Shown one piece after another: positions 21,801 through 35,200 of a DNA stretch of 64,000 bases. The stretch is taken from positions 7,528,501 through 7,592,500 of the forward strand of contig NC_069669.1 of the NCBI RefSeq assembly GCF_027244095.1, given 5' to 3'. Each line of letters begins with the position of its first letter. Positions within the stretch are counted from its first letter, which is position 1. The DNA comes from Hemicordylus capensis (lineage: Eukaryota > Chordata > Lepidosauria > Squamata > Cordylidae). The translations under genes and the position numbers were made by a program. The notes below the pieces were generated by a model that saw nothing but the letters and a program-made list of their open reading frames with translations, did not search any database and was not told the DNA's origin.

Positions 21801-24800
21801 AGAGACAAAATTTTAAAATGGGCCCCTCGCTGATACACACACACTTCACAATATATAGTCATGTGACTTGCCTCTGGGGGGCCCCTCAAGGCGTGGGGGC
21901 CCCCAGGCAGCCGCCTCCCCCTGCCTAATAGTATTTACGCCCCTACCACTCTCCTTGGTTAAAATTGTGGGGAACCCCATGAATCATCACCCTGAGGACC
22001 CAAAGATGCTTGTAGCCTCACCTGTCAAAGTTCTGAAGAAGCGGGAAGAAGAAATGGCCAGCCACTGGACCAAACTTGTTGGGGGCAAACGCTGGCTGTG
22101 CTCGCGTTGAGCCCTGTGCCAAAGAGAGAGAGAGGTCAGGCAGGAATCGGCTCCCAGCATGGAACTCCTTCACAACCCTCTCACGTGGTGTGCCGCTCTT
22201 CCAAAACAGGCTTATTGACGGCTTCTCTCCTAGCCAGGACCTTCCCTGCACTTGGATCGGGAGCACCTGCTCTCGAAGCACTGAAACGTGGATAAGCGAT
22301 TGGTATCCAGGAACAAGCAGAGCTTTTACAAGTCCAGTGGGGAGAGACAGAACAGCGGAAGGAGACAATCAGGAAACGGTAAGGCTTTCAAGAGAAGAAG
22401 TGGTGGCCCAGCCAACACTAGACGAGGGGAGAGAAATTTAAGAGAAGCTACTTAAGAGAACAAGCCACCAATGGCACAGCAGGGAAGTAACTTGCCTAGC
22501 GAGCAAGAGGTTGCCGGTTCAAATCCCCGCAGGTATGGAAAACACCTACACAGCAGCGATCTAGGAAGATGCTGAAAGGCATCATCTCATACTGCACGGG
22601 AGGAGGCAGTGATCAACCCCTCCTGTATTCTGCCAAAGACAACCACAGGGCTCTGTGGGCGCCAGGAGTCGACACCGACTCAACGGCACAACTGTACTTT
22701 ACTTAAAGAGACCATCTTCTTTGCCAAGAACCCCACCGCCCATTGAGATCATCAGGAGAGGTTCGTCTGCTGCAGCCAAGTTTGGTTCGAGGCACAAGGC
22801 AGTCCCAGATTTCCTGGCCTCACCTTTGCAAACCTCCGAGTCTTGCTTTGGATCCTTTCATCCACAACTTTTCGCCAGTCTGGAGAGGAACTGTTGCCAG
22901 ATAGGATCTGGATGCTGGAATGTTTGGGGTTCGGAAGCTGTTTTGTCATAGAAGTGACAGACTGAGAGAGCTCCTGAGCTGCCATTGCCAAAACCTTAGG
23001 TGAATGGAGAAGAGGCAGTCAGTCTCTGCTGGTCTGGAGGGGTCAAGGATCTCCTTTGCAAACTAGGACTCCATCACCCATGTAGAATCTTAGGGAAGAG
23101 GGTGTCAGGAAAACAAACAAGTTGTTCCAGTAAGAACTGATCAGCCTACTTTCCTTTCACTCTCCCTACAACTGGACTAAATTTGGTCCTAATCTGTTAG
23201 GCGGTCCACAAGTTAGCCCACTTGCACCTCAAACGTCCATGCGTCCACCATCTTGAATAATGGTGGATGACATTATCACAAACTATGCAACTGCGGCGTC
23301 CCTATGTGTCCCTACAGATGTATCAAATTTGGTTCAAATTATTTAAGCGGTTCACAAGGCAGCCCACTTGCACCTCAAACATTTACCATTCAAGATGTCC
23401 ACCATCTTGAATTGGGGTGGATGACATCATCACAAACTACACCACTGGGGCATCCCTATGTGTCCCTACAGGCAGTTCACAAGTTAGCCCATTTGCACCT
23501 CAAAGGTTTACATGTCCGCCATCTTGAATTGGGGTGGATGACATCATCACAAACTATGGCGTTGAGGTGTCCCTACAACTGTACCCCACTTGGTTCATAT
23601 TGGTCCAGGCATTGCAAAGTTGGTGGGGGGGTGGGGGGCAGGAAACGGACACACACAAGGAATGCTGGGTAATCTCATAAGCCCACTGGAAAGTAGGCTA
23701 ATCAAAATGCAAGGAAATTCCCAAGAGCATTAGGGCTTGCATACATTCTCAATACACAACTAAGTCCCTTTCATTCTGTGTGGTTGCACGAACACATGGG
23801 CATAGCCAACTAGTATACTCCAGGGAGGGCCTTTTCAGTGGTGGCACCCCACTTGTGGAATAGCCTCCCCAGTGAGACTCACCTGGCACCATCACTTTGT
23901 TCTTACAGACATCAATCAGGTCACCTTTCTGTGAAACCCTTTCACACAGATGGATTCAAGGGCTGGCTGCTGTTACAAAGACGCCAGCCCACAGAAGTAG
24001 CCCCCCTGTTGCTTATGCTTAAACCAATCCTGCAAGGTAGGCCAGTATTACTATTCCCATAGTGTGGGTCGGGGGCAGAAGCTGAGAGACGGTGGATTTG
24101 GCCAAGGGCACCCAATGAGTTAAAGGCAGGTGAGAATCAAACCGAAGTCGTCCTGATTGGGGGCCTCTGCTAGGCTAGCTCTCACAGGTCATCCTACTGG
24201 GCGGAGAGAGAAGCTCAGAGCCCGTCAGAAGCCACTTACATCCAGGATGTCCATGCGCTGGCGGAGGCTATAGTTCAAGGAGTAGAACTCGGAGGTCAGG
24301 TACTGGGCTACCTAGACAACAAGGAACATTTTAAAATGTGCACCCCCGCTTTTCTCTGTAGACTCAAGGCAACAAAAATTAAAGTGACTACAGCAATAAA
24401 GAGCACAAGACGACACAAGAACAGCTTCAGTCCTAGGTGTGTGCAAAGGGAAGCAGGAGACTACAGGGACGTTCTTTATCCAAGTACAGTCCAACTCCTC
24501 AGCTAGCTCCAAAAATGGTCCTCTGCAAGGCTGACATGAAAGCCACCTTGCAGTTCTTCAGCCCCCATACTTTGTACTAGGGATGGGGCCGTCGCTCAGT
24601 GGGAGAGTATTTCCTTTGCAGGCAGAAGGTTCTAAGTTCAATTCCTGGCAGTATCCTCAGGTAGGGCTGGGAGAGACTCCTGCCTGAAGAAGTCGGCTTG
24701 AAGAGCCGCTGCCAGTCAGGTAGACAATACTGTCCCATCTAGGACATAGGAACATAGGGAGCTGCCATATACTGAGTCAGACCATAGGTCCCATCTTGCT

Positions 24801-27800
24801 CAGGATTGTCTACACAGACGGGCAGCAGCTTCTCCAAGGTTGCAGGCAGGAATCTCTCTCAGCCCTAACTTGAAGATGCCATCAGGGAGGGAACTTGGGA
24901 ACCTAGATACTCTTCCCAGAGTGGTCCCATCCCGAGGGGAATATCTTACAGTGCAGAGACTTCTAGTCTCCCTTTCACTGAGGTGGACCCTGCTTAGCTA
25001 AGTGGACTTCCTAGGTTCCTAGTCCACTAGACTGACACCATGCATCTGATCATGCAGGCCGGTAGTTCCCAACTTGGGAGTCTCCAGCTGGGGGTGAAGG
25101 GAGTTCAGCAACATCTGGAGGCCCGCAGGTTGGGAACCACTGACGTTATAGGGAACGTACTTAAATGAATGACAGGGAATGCCCACTGGAAAATTTGTAT
25201 TTATTTATGGAAAAAAATCATTTATTTATATCTACAAAGATATAACAAAAAAGATATAAATAATATTTATTTATATCTAATACAAAAATGTTTATCTCTA
25301 GCTGAACATTTATTTATATCTATGTAAACTGCTTGGGGAACTTTTGTTGAAAAGCAGAATCTAAATACCGGCCGAAATGCACGGACGCCTTCCCAATAGC
25401 CCTAGGAATGCATGCAACTTCCAAACGGCCACTGGCCATTCAGAAACTCCATGCATTTCAGTGGGCAACCCCGTCATTCATTTCGGGATGTCCCAACACT
25501 GGTCCACCGTAGGACTTGCACGCTGATGCTCCCAGGTTCACTTCCCGGCAACATCGCCAGGTCGGGCTGGAAGAGTCTCTGGAGCCGCTGCCAGTCAGTG
25601 TCTACGACACGGAGCTAGACCGGCCAATGCGTTGACTCGATATAATAAGGCAGCTTCCTGTGTCCCCCACGTAGTGCCCGAAACAGTACGGAGACTTACT
25701 GGGACTGGGTCTGTGGCAGCGATGGCCACCAGAGCACTTTGCCGGAGCATCACAAAGCCTTCGATGTAGCTCTTCTCTTCCAGATGCAGCAGGACCTTTG
25801 CCACTTCCACACTCACCTGTTTAAAGTACCAAAGCAGAGAGTACCTGCTGTTAGTTATTATTTATTATTTCTTGTTTACGCAGTCAGACAAGTGTTATTG
25901 ACTGGTTTGTTTGATCCACACATCGAGTCCTTCCCAAGGACCAGAGATGGCTGAGTTTTATGATCAATCTTGTTGCTGTTATTATTATAGATATCGTCGC
26001 AGAATATAGGCTGTTCCCAGTAAAGTTGCTTTTTGTAATTGGCTGGTGGTGATTTCTGTGGCCCCTATGGTGTTGAGGTGCTCTTCAAGGTCTTTTGGAA
26101 CTGCACCCAGGGCGCCAATGACCACTGGGATTATTTGGGTCTTCTTCTGCCACAGCCCTTCAATTTCAATTTGTAGATCTTTGTATTTTGTGATTTTTTT
26201 CTATTTCTTTTCCTTCTATTCTGCTATCCCCTGGTATTGCTATGTCGATTATTTTGACTTGTTTTTCTTTCTTCTCGACTACAGTTATATCTGGTGTATT
26301 GTGTGGCAGATGTTTGTCTGTTTGTAGTCAGACGTCCCATAATATTTTTGCATCTTAGTTCCCTACAACTTTTTCAATTTTATAGTCCCACCAATTTTTG
26401 GCTACAGGTAGCTTGTATTTTTTGCAGATGTTCCAGTGTATCATCCCTGCTACCTTATTTATTTATTTATTATTATTAAATTTGATTTTTATATAGTTGC
26501 AGAATACAGGAGAGAAGACAGGGTGTCATGTTTGGGTGGGGGAGCGGGGGAGGCTCACAGGGGAAGACAAACCATACATGCCCCTCTGTCCTGGGACACT
26601 GAAGGGTGGAAACTGATGGTGCGCCCAGACTCTTGCTCTTGCTAGGGAGTGGGAAAGCTCATTATCCAAAGCAAGTGCCTGGATCCCAATGATGTGGGTC
26701 GCTTATTTCTAAAGCTGAACCGGGACCAAAGCCCAACAGAGTAGAGCTCGGGAGAGCACAGAAAAGGGCAACCAAAATGATCAGGGGGTTGGAACGTCTG
26801 CCCTGCCTTTTTAGTTTAGAAAGGAGGTGGGTAAGGGGGACAGATGATAGAGGTGTATAAAATCATGCACGGTGTGGATCCAGAGGGTAGAGAGAGGTCT
26901 TTCTCTCTTTCTCTCATAATATTAGAATTCGGGGCCGTCGGTTGAAGCTAAAAGCTGGGAGATTCAAGACAGACAAGACGACAGACAAAAAGGTAGTCGT
27001 TCTTTACACAACACGTCGTTAGACTATGGAATCCGCTGCCACTGGATGCGGTGGTGGCCACCCACCTAGGTGGGTTGAAAAGAGGATTCGACAAATTCAT
27101 GGAGGACAGTGCTATCAATGGCTACTAGCCTGGATGGCTGTATATATATTTCCATCAGCAGGGGTGAAGCAACGTTGGCTCAGTTTATCAGCCAGACAAA
27201 ATATTTCACTTGTCAAGCTATCTTGATACATTGCTCATCGGGACTTTTTTTCACTCGCCAAGCATCCTTTTTTACCCATCACAGACTAGTAGACTAGTGG
27301 ATTTCTGCAGCCCTGTCCATCAAGATCAGAGGGAGCTTGCCCCCGAAACACCAGGTGCTAGGAAACCCCAATGGGAAGGGGGCAGGGGGCGGCTGCCCTC
27401 TTTCCACCGGCTTGTGGGCTTTCTAAGTATATCTGGTTGGCCATTGCACAAGGCAAGATGATGAAACAGATGGACCTTGGCCAGATCCAGGTTTTTTTCC
27501 TTCCTATGCTCAGGTCGAGTTAGGCACAGGTGCAAATACCTCTCGTGCAGCTGATGCATTCCTTCGAATCAGGGACTCCAGGACGTTCATCGTGGCTTCA
27601 TATTTGTCTGCATCTTCAGGCCCAGTCAAGACTGAAGGAAGCAAAAGAGGAGTCCGCTTCAGTCTGGAGCAGCACTGACCAGATGCCCCTGTGTTCTGTG
27701 TCAGATTCTGCGTTCTGAATAAATGACTCAGGCCAGTATGGACTCTGTGCGTTTATACAATACGGCTCAAATCCAATATTTGGGGGCACACAGAATTCAC

Positions 27801-30800
27801 TCAGCTTTGCCAAAGTCCTCGGAAATGGCAGAGGACACACAATGCCTGAAGGTGCTTTGAATACTAAGGGGGAAAGAGCCAAGCACAGAAGACGTCAGCA
27901 CTACAGGAAGGCTAGAGAACGTTTTGCAGGCAGTGATCATACCACAACATGAGAAAGAACATAGGAAGCTGCCATATACTGGACCAAGACCCTTGGGTCC
28001 ATCTCGCTCAGTCTTGTCTACCCAGACTGGCAGCAGCTTCTCCAAGGTTGCAGGCAGGAATCTCTCTCAACCCTATCTGGAAATGCTACCAGGGAGGAAA
28101 CTTGGAACCTTCTGCATGTTAGCCAGCAACTGCTCTTCCCAGAGTGGCCCCATCCCTATAAGGGGAAGATCTTACAGTGCTCATCCATGCAGTCTCCCAT
28201 TCAAATGTAAACTAGGGCAGACCCTGCATAGCAAAGAGGATCATTCATGCTTGCTACCACGAGACCAGCTCTCCTCCCCACAGAGACTTGCTATACAGCC
28301 CCCCTAACCCCTTACTTTCAATACAATCTCGGATGTAGGCAGGAGCTTTGGTCTTCTTCAGTTCTTTATCCTCCGACATGTCATACGGAATGAGGTCATC
28401 ATCACTGTGAAATAAAGAGATCAAGAACAAATTCCCTGCTGGGCCTGAAGTGACGGATCTGGGCTGCATTCTCCAGCTCCAGTCAAAGATTCCACACATG
28501 TGAGATCTACCGCTTCACGGCTTCATCCACAGCAGGTACCTGTCAAGCTCCGAGTCAACCCCTGGGTCCAGTTCTTCAGAGGCAGCCGGCTGCAGCTTTG
28601 CACTGGATTTCAGAACTGTGTCTGGCGTCAAAGCTGATTTCCTGCAGCAGCAAAAAAGAGTCCATATCTAAAAATAATAGCAATCATGTTGCAAGTTCTA
28701 CGGAGCGCAAGGCATTAAGACCAGAGGAGGCAATATACGGGCTCCTGCTGATAGGAGCTCACCAGAAACCTGAGAAACGGATTTCAAAGAGACACCAAAC
28801 CCCACACATACACAAAGTACGCCATTACCCAAACTGAGCAACACCAGAAGCTGTATATCCTAGGAAGAGAGGAAGCTGTCTTCTACAGAGTCAGACCCTT
28901 GGTTCATCTAACTCAGTATTGTGTACACTGACTGGCAGCGGCTCTCCAAGGTTTCAGAGAGGAGTCTCTCCCAGCCCTACCTGGAGATGCTGCCAGGGAT
29001 TGAACCTGGGACCTTCTGCATGCAGGAGGAGAGCTGGTCTTGTGCTAGCAAGCATGACTTGTCCCCTTAGCTAAGCAGGGTCTGGCCTGGTTGCATATGA
29101 ATGGGAGACCTGATGTGTGAGTAACAGATATTCCCCTCAGGGGATGGAGCCGCTCTGGGAGGAGCATCAGAAGGTCCCAAGTTTCCTCCCTGGCAGCATC
29201 TCCAAGATAGGGCTGAGAGAGATTTCTGCCTGTAACCTTGGAGAAGCTGCTGCCAGTCTGGGTAGACAATACTGAGCAAGATGGACCAATGGTCTGACTC
29301 AGTATATGGCAGCTTCCTAGGTTCCTATGCTATGTGCTATGTGCTAATGTGCTATGGCCCCATCCCCTAAGGGGAATATCTTACAACCGTGATCACATGT
29401 AGTCACCCCCATCCAAATACAGACCAAGGCAGACCCTGCTAAGGAAAAAAGGATAATTCATGCTTGCTACTGCAAGACCAGCTCTCCTTCCTTGAAGCTT
29501 CTGGTAAACATACAGCTTCTAAAGTCATGTGAATTTAGAATTCACTCGTGGTTTTAAACTTGTTTAGGAGTTTGAACATCAAGCAGGCAGGAAGACTTCA
29601 GCTAGCAGATTTCACGGCACTTTCCAAAAGGAGCCAGAGATTTGACGATGAGGGTAAAAAGCACGAAGACTTGCCTGCGACCAAACGAGGTTGCCACTCT
29701 GGCGGCCTCCTCAGCCACTTAATTGCCATGAACCCCAACACCTCCAGGACGGCCCCCCTCTCCTCAAAAAGCCACAAACATTCTCTAAGGCGTCAATCCT
29801 GTGCACGCTTTCTTAGGAGGAAGTCCCATTGAACTTAGTAAAAATTACATCTGAATCAGGCAAAGCCCACATGAAAATGAGGCTACAACTTACCCCATGC
29901 TCGGTGCTTCATGGACAGGGGTCTCTTCTGGTTTCTGAATAAGCAAGGATTTTAATTCTCTTATCTCATCTTCTTCCTCATACTAAGACATTTAAAATAA
30001 GTAAGAATAAGAATAATTAATGTCAGGAGGACTTGCGTGGGTCTCTTGGGGCTGTCTTTGCTGAGTTAACTAACCTTTTAGTGGTGATTTTCTTATATTT
30101 AGCCGAGGGAGAGCAACTGGCCTTATTCGACCCCAGCACAGCATCCCTCCAGTGGCTGCTGCTGGTGTCGATCTTGGGTTTCTTTTTAGACTGAAGCCTT
30201 TGGGATAGGCAACCATCTTATTTATTATGGTATTTACTTCAACAGATTTAAGATCATTTAAGACAACTCCTTTAAAATGGAGCATGTTGGGTTTTTTTTT
30301 TTAAACACCTGAAAGGAACAGGACTCTGAATTTAAGACGACCCCCACACTGCCAAACCGATTTTGATCATCAAAGAGCTTGGAGAAAACCTAGTCATGGA
30401 TTCAGGCAAATACAGTATGTATTTTTCTGTATTAACTGCTTTGAGAACTTTTCTTGAAAAGCGGTATAGAGCGGAATTACAAGCCTTTGTCTCAGAGCAA
30501 GCCCACGTGAGGGGAAGAAAAATGCTAAATCATCCCCCCTATGCTTTCTGAGCAAAGGCTTCCCCACCACCCACTTATCGACAGAGTTTAAATCCCCCCT
30601 TGGGCTTGGGTGGAAATCCCAGGGAAAACTCTCCTGCTTTTGCTACTGGAAAAGTATACAAAAACCATCCACGTGCAAGCTTACACGTGGTGAGATAACA
30701 GCTGCTGAGCTCTTGAGGCGTGTGTGCGCACCAGAGTGAGACCCCCTTCCAGCCCCCTTTCTTCTGAGTCAAAAATCAACTCAGAGAGGCTTTTAAAATG

Positions 30801-32187
30801 CAAAGAACAAAAAGAGAAAAAAGCTTTATGCAAGATACTACAGGCAGCTTCCGTCTGAGGCTCCCTCAGCTTTTAGTTACAGGCAAACAAAAGCAATACT
30901 CAGTGGTTACAAGAATACTTCAAAAAGCACCCCAGATTATATTGGGGTGGCACACTTTAAAAATCGTGGTTACCCAGTCGCAAAGGACAAGGATGTAAGA
31001 AAATACAAACACACCTTTAAAAGTTTACAGAGTCTTTTGCAACACCCTAGCTGGTTGGGCGCAAGCTTAGCTTAGTTACATTACAGGGATATGCAAAACA
31101 CACAAAAGTCCAACACAAAATATGACTAAACAAGCTTTCCCTAAACGAGAAACCAAAAGCCCTGGCTTCCAGAAACCAAAAGCCCTGGCTTCCTTCTTGA
31201 ACTCACCAAAACCATGGTAGAAGATTCAAGTTTCCTGCCCTCCTGGCTTTCCCCAGACCTGCAGAGAGATTTTCCTGCAGCTCATGGCCACATGTTCTCC
31301 TCACTGCACACCCAGCCAGCTTCCTTCTAACAAAGAACCTCTTCTCTTTCTCCCAACTGCCATCTAAGTCCCACCCACCTGGTGTGCTGGTTGGCTGATC
31401 CCTGGAGTTCACCAGCCTGTCAGTCAGGACAGGGTTCACTTCTGGCCAACTCCTTAGGGGAGAGGAGGGGCTGGTCAGTGGCTGATCCCTACACAGTATA
31501 CAAATATTCACAGTAGTAGCCCCAAAGGGGGATCCCCCATCCCCTAAGGGGAATGACTTACAGTGCTCACCTGTGCTGAACAACCTCAAGCAGCAGTTGC
31601 TGAGAAGCAGACACAAAGGAATTGCCCATCACCAAGTTTAAGAAGCAGCATTTATTTAACAACACAGCCCAAACATTGCTCTTCTCAACTCACCTGGAAT
31701 ATCAAGGCAGGACCTTCAGGTGTTATCCTGGCACTGACACTCTCTGCGACCAGCATTCCCAGATGTCGGACGCGGGGTGAGTTGCTGTCCAGGTGGCATT
31801 TCATCCCTTCCATCATGTTTGTGAGCAGCTCTGGAACAAGAAGGTAGCCAATCAAGTTCAACACAAATTTGGCAGCCTCCAATGAGCTATCGGGCTCGGT
31901 TTTTTGTTTTGAAGTGCCCAGAAACATATCAACGGCCCTTTGGAACACTTCGCCAATAATCCTAGAGTGCAGGGTTGCCATACTTGGGTCTCAGGTGTTC
32001 TTGGACTAGGCCCTCCGGAAAGAGCTTTGCCATGCTCCCTATCTCTGTGTTTTTAAGAAGCAATTGAAGATACGTCTTTTTTGAGAGGCTTTCATATATT
32101 TTATCTACTGCTTCTGTTTTCAGCTTTTTATTTATAAGTTTTATTTTGAAACTTTTTATATCTGTAGTTTTAAAATGTGGTTTTAGC

Positions 32188-32229
<42 letters not shown>

Positions 32230-35200
32230 AGAGAGAGTTAAATAGCCTTACTTCCATAATTTCAATGATTCAAAATAATAGATCATGACAAATCGTAAAA
32301 AAAGAGAAAAAGATGGAATTATACCTTTTCAAATATTTAAACAATAGGTTAATTTTTCAGCCGTTGCTATATACCAAGGTTTATATACCTCTAAAGATAA
32401 CACTCCCTCTAATTTTTAGCTCTGATCAGCCTGGCAGCAACTAACTTTTAACTTTTTATATTGTATTATTTTTTCATTGTGCTATATTGCATCTACTTAA
32501 TTGATTTTGGAAGTCACCATGAACAATAGTGTCCTGGACGGAAAGGGTAAGAATATTTTCAACAAATGAATACAACCCCCATCATTCCCAGCCACAATAG
32601 CCCCAGGGAAACCGAGATGCATGTGGGACTCTGCTTTCCATGTGGAAGGTCCCAGGTTCACTCCCTGGCTGCATCTCCAGGTAGGGCTGGGAGAGACTCC
32701 TGCCTGAAACCTTGGAGAGCTGCTGCCAGTCTGTGCAGACAATACTGAGCTAGAGGGACCCATGCTCTGACTCAGTATATGGCAGCTTCCTATGTAATCG
32801 CTATAAAGCACTTTGAGGAAGGGACCATTGCACAGTGGAAGAGCATCTGCATGCTTGCAGGCAGAAGGTCCTGGGCTCTGTCCTTGGCAGCTCATAGGAA
32901 CATAGGAAGCTGCCATATACTGAGTCAGACCATTGGTCCATCTAGCTCAATATTGTCTAGACAGACTGGCAGTGGCTTCTCCAAGGTTGCAGGCAGGAAT
33001 CTCTCTCAGCCCTCTCTTGGAGATGCTGCCAGGGAGGGAACTTGGAACATTCTGATGCTCTTCTCAGAGCGGTGGCTCCATCGCCTAAGGAGAATATCTT
33101 ACAAGGCTCACACTTCTAGTCTCCCATTCATATGCAACGGGGGCGGACCCTGCTTAGCTGAGGGGGCAAGTCATGCTGGGGAAGACTCCCATCTGGAACC
33201 CTGGAGAACTGCTGCCAGTCAGTGTGGACAATCCTGAGCTAGATGGACCAAGGGTCTGACTCCGTCGAAGGCCGCTGGCTAGGTTACTCATCACAGCCAG
33301 TCTCCCTCGCTTACCTTCCCTGTGGCTTGCTAGTTCCGCGTCTTCCAAGTGGGAGAGGCAGATCACGATGGCCTTGCCGATATACAGCTGCTGCTCCACG
33401 GGGGAGTGTTTCACAGCACTGCTGCTACCCCAGGTCTCCAGCAGCTCCTTCAGAACCTGCAGCCGACATTGGAAGGCAGGGTCAGTCAGCCCTCCTGCTC
33501 TCGGCTAGTCTGGGTCAAGGGGTTTCCCACCCTGTCTCGTCCCCAAAACTATTTGCTTCATTCCTCAAGTTTGAGGCGGGGCCCCAGATCCGGGGGTCGT
33601 GACAGGACACCAACTCCACCCGAGTTGCACATCTGGCTTAGCATCTCCTAACAGCCGCCTCACTAACCTTGATCAGGAAGGGACGCCGCGTGCGGTCCAA
33701 GGCCAGGTATCCAAGGAGGGTCTGCAGCATTGCAGTCTGTAAAGAGAACCACAGCATTCCATTTACTACTACTACTACTACTACAAATATTTATATACCG
33801 CTCTTCAACCAAAGTTCCCAAAGCGGTTTACATTAGGGATGTGCCCGAACCGGTTCGGAGGCCATGCTGGAGGCCTCCAAACCAGTCCGGTTCCGAGCCG
33901 GTCCGGCGGTTCGGCATGGAGGGGGGTTGTAGCTTTAAGGGCGGGGGGGTGGTACTTACCCCCCCCGCCACTCTTCCCCCTCCAGTGCTGTGGTTTTAGA
34001 CAAAGATTCTGGGGCGGCAGCGTTCCTACCTGCCGCCCCTAGTGTCATGTCCCCTAGCTCTGACAGCGAGGAAGAAAGGGAAGCTGTCGGCATTCCAGCC
34101 GAGTCTGGAATGTCTGAAGGGCAGAGCCCGACTGCAGTGGAATTAGCTGACGGTTCAGAACAGACTCAACAGCCTGAACCAGCAGAAAATGTCAGCGACC
34201 AATCGGGGGATGATTTAGGCATTGGAGCTCCACCAACGCCACGGCAACGCAGGTGTTTCAAACGCAGGTCACAATTGGAGGCGGTGCGGAGGAGCAAGCG
34301 CCTGTTATCGAAGGCTGGCAAGCCGTAAATCCTGACACCTGGGAGCTTTCGACTGGCTCCATAAATTGGAGCCTCTGACTCCCACTCATTGCTGAGTTTC
34401 AACAATTGTCATTCACCCACAGCAAGCAGCCGAGCCGTGTACTTCGCTGGCCTTGGGCCAGACCTTGACACCTGGCCCCGTCGTTAGCCTGCAAGTGCCA
34501 AAGTAAAGATCACGCATGTGCCCGTTCTGCCGCGCGTGCGCACCCGCCACCACCACGCGCGCGCTCCGCTGACGTCACACGTCGACGTATAGTCTATCTA
34601 GGGACTCAAGGTTGAGACCCCTGGCTTAAAGGGGGCCAAGAGGACAAGGACTGTTTCCCTGTGTGGGTTTTGTAAGAGGACCAGAATCTTATCACTCCAT
34701 CCCGACAAATATAATTGCCTCCCAACCCATCAGGAAGAACCAAGAACTCACCGGATGGCTGTACTGAAGCAGCAGCAGTTTCTGGGTCATCACAAACTGA
34801 ACCTTTTTGCTTTTGACCACCAAGTTGCCCAGCAAGCGTGACAACACAGCAGACCTGGCAATACAGGCAAAATTTCAAGGATCAGTTTCCGCCTTCTTCT
34901 TCACCACCTTTTGATTCTGTGACTAGCCGAATCAGGAACAGAACATGTAAACAATGGAAGCACACTCTATCTATCTGCCAGAAAGGGCAGATAACAGCAA
35001 AAGCCCATCTCAGTTCAAAACAGACATGTCCGTCTACAATTAAGGATAAGCGTATGGACTTAATTAAGGATGGACTGTCCTTTAAAATCTGCAGAACACA
35101 GGGGGAAATCCAGTGCATAAGCAACTAACAGAAACTCGCCAACTAAATCGCCTAGAGATTTGAATTTTGGCAGAACAGAAATGCGAAAAATAAATCATAA

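Noticed and set aside
31962-32225. Cys-Val repeat protein on the minus strand
   Set aside because: Translation of the (CA)n microsatellite.
33990-34328. A host gene encoding an acidic/basic 113-residue protein
   Set aside because: The frame straddles the boundary between a DNA element and an LTR-like insert, so it is mobile-element sequence.
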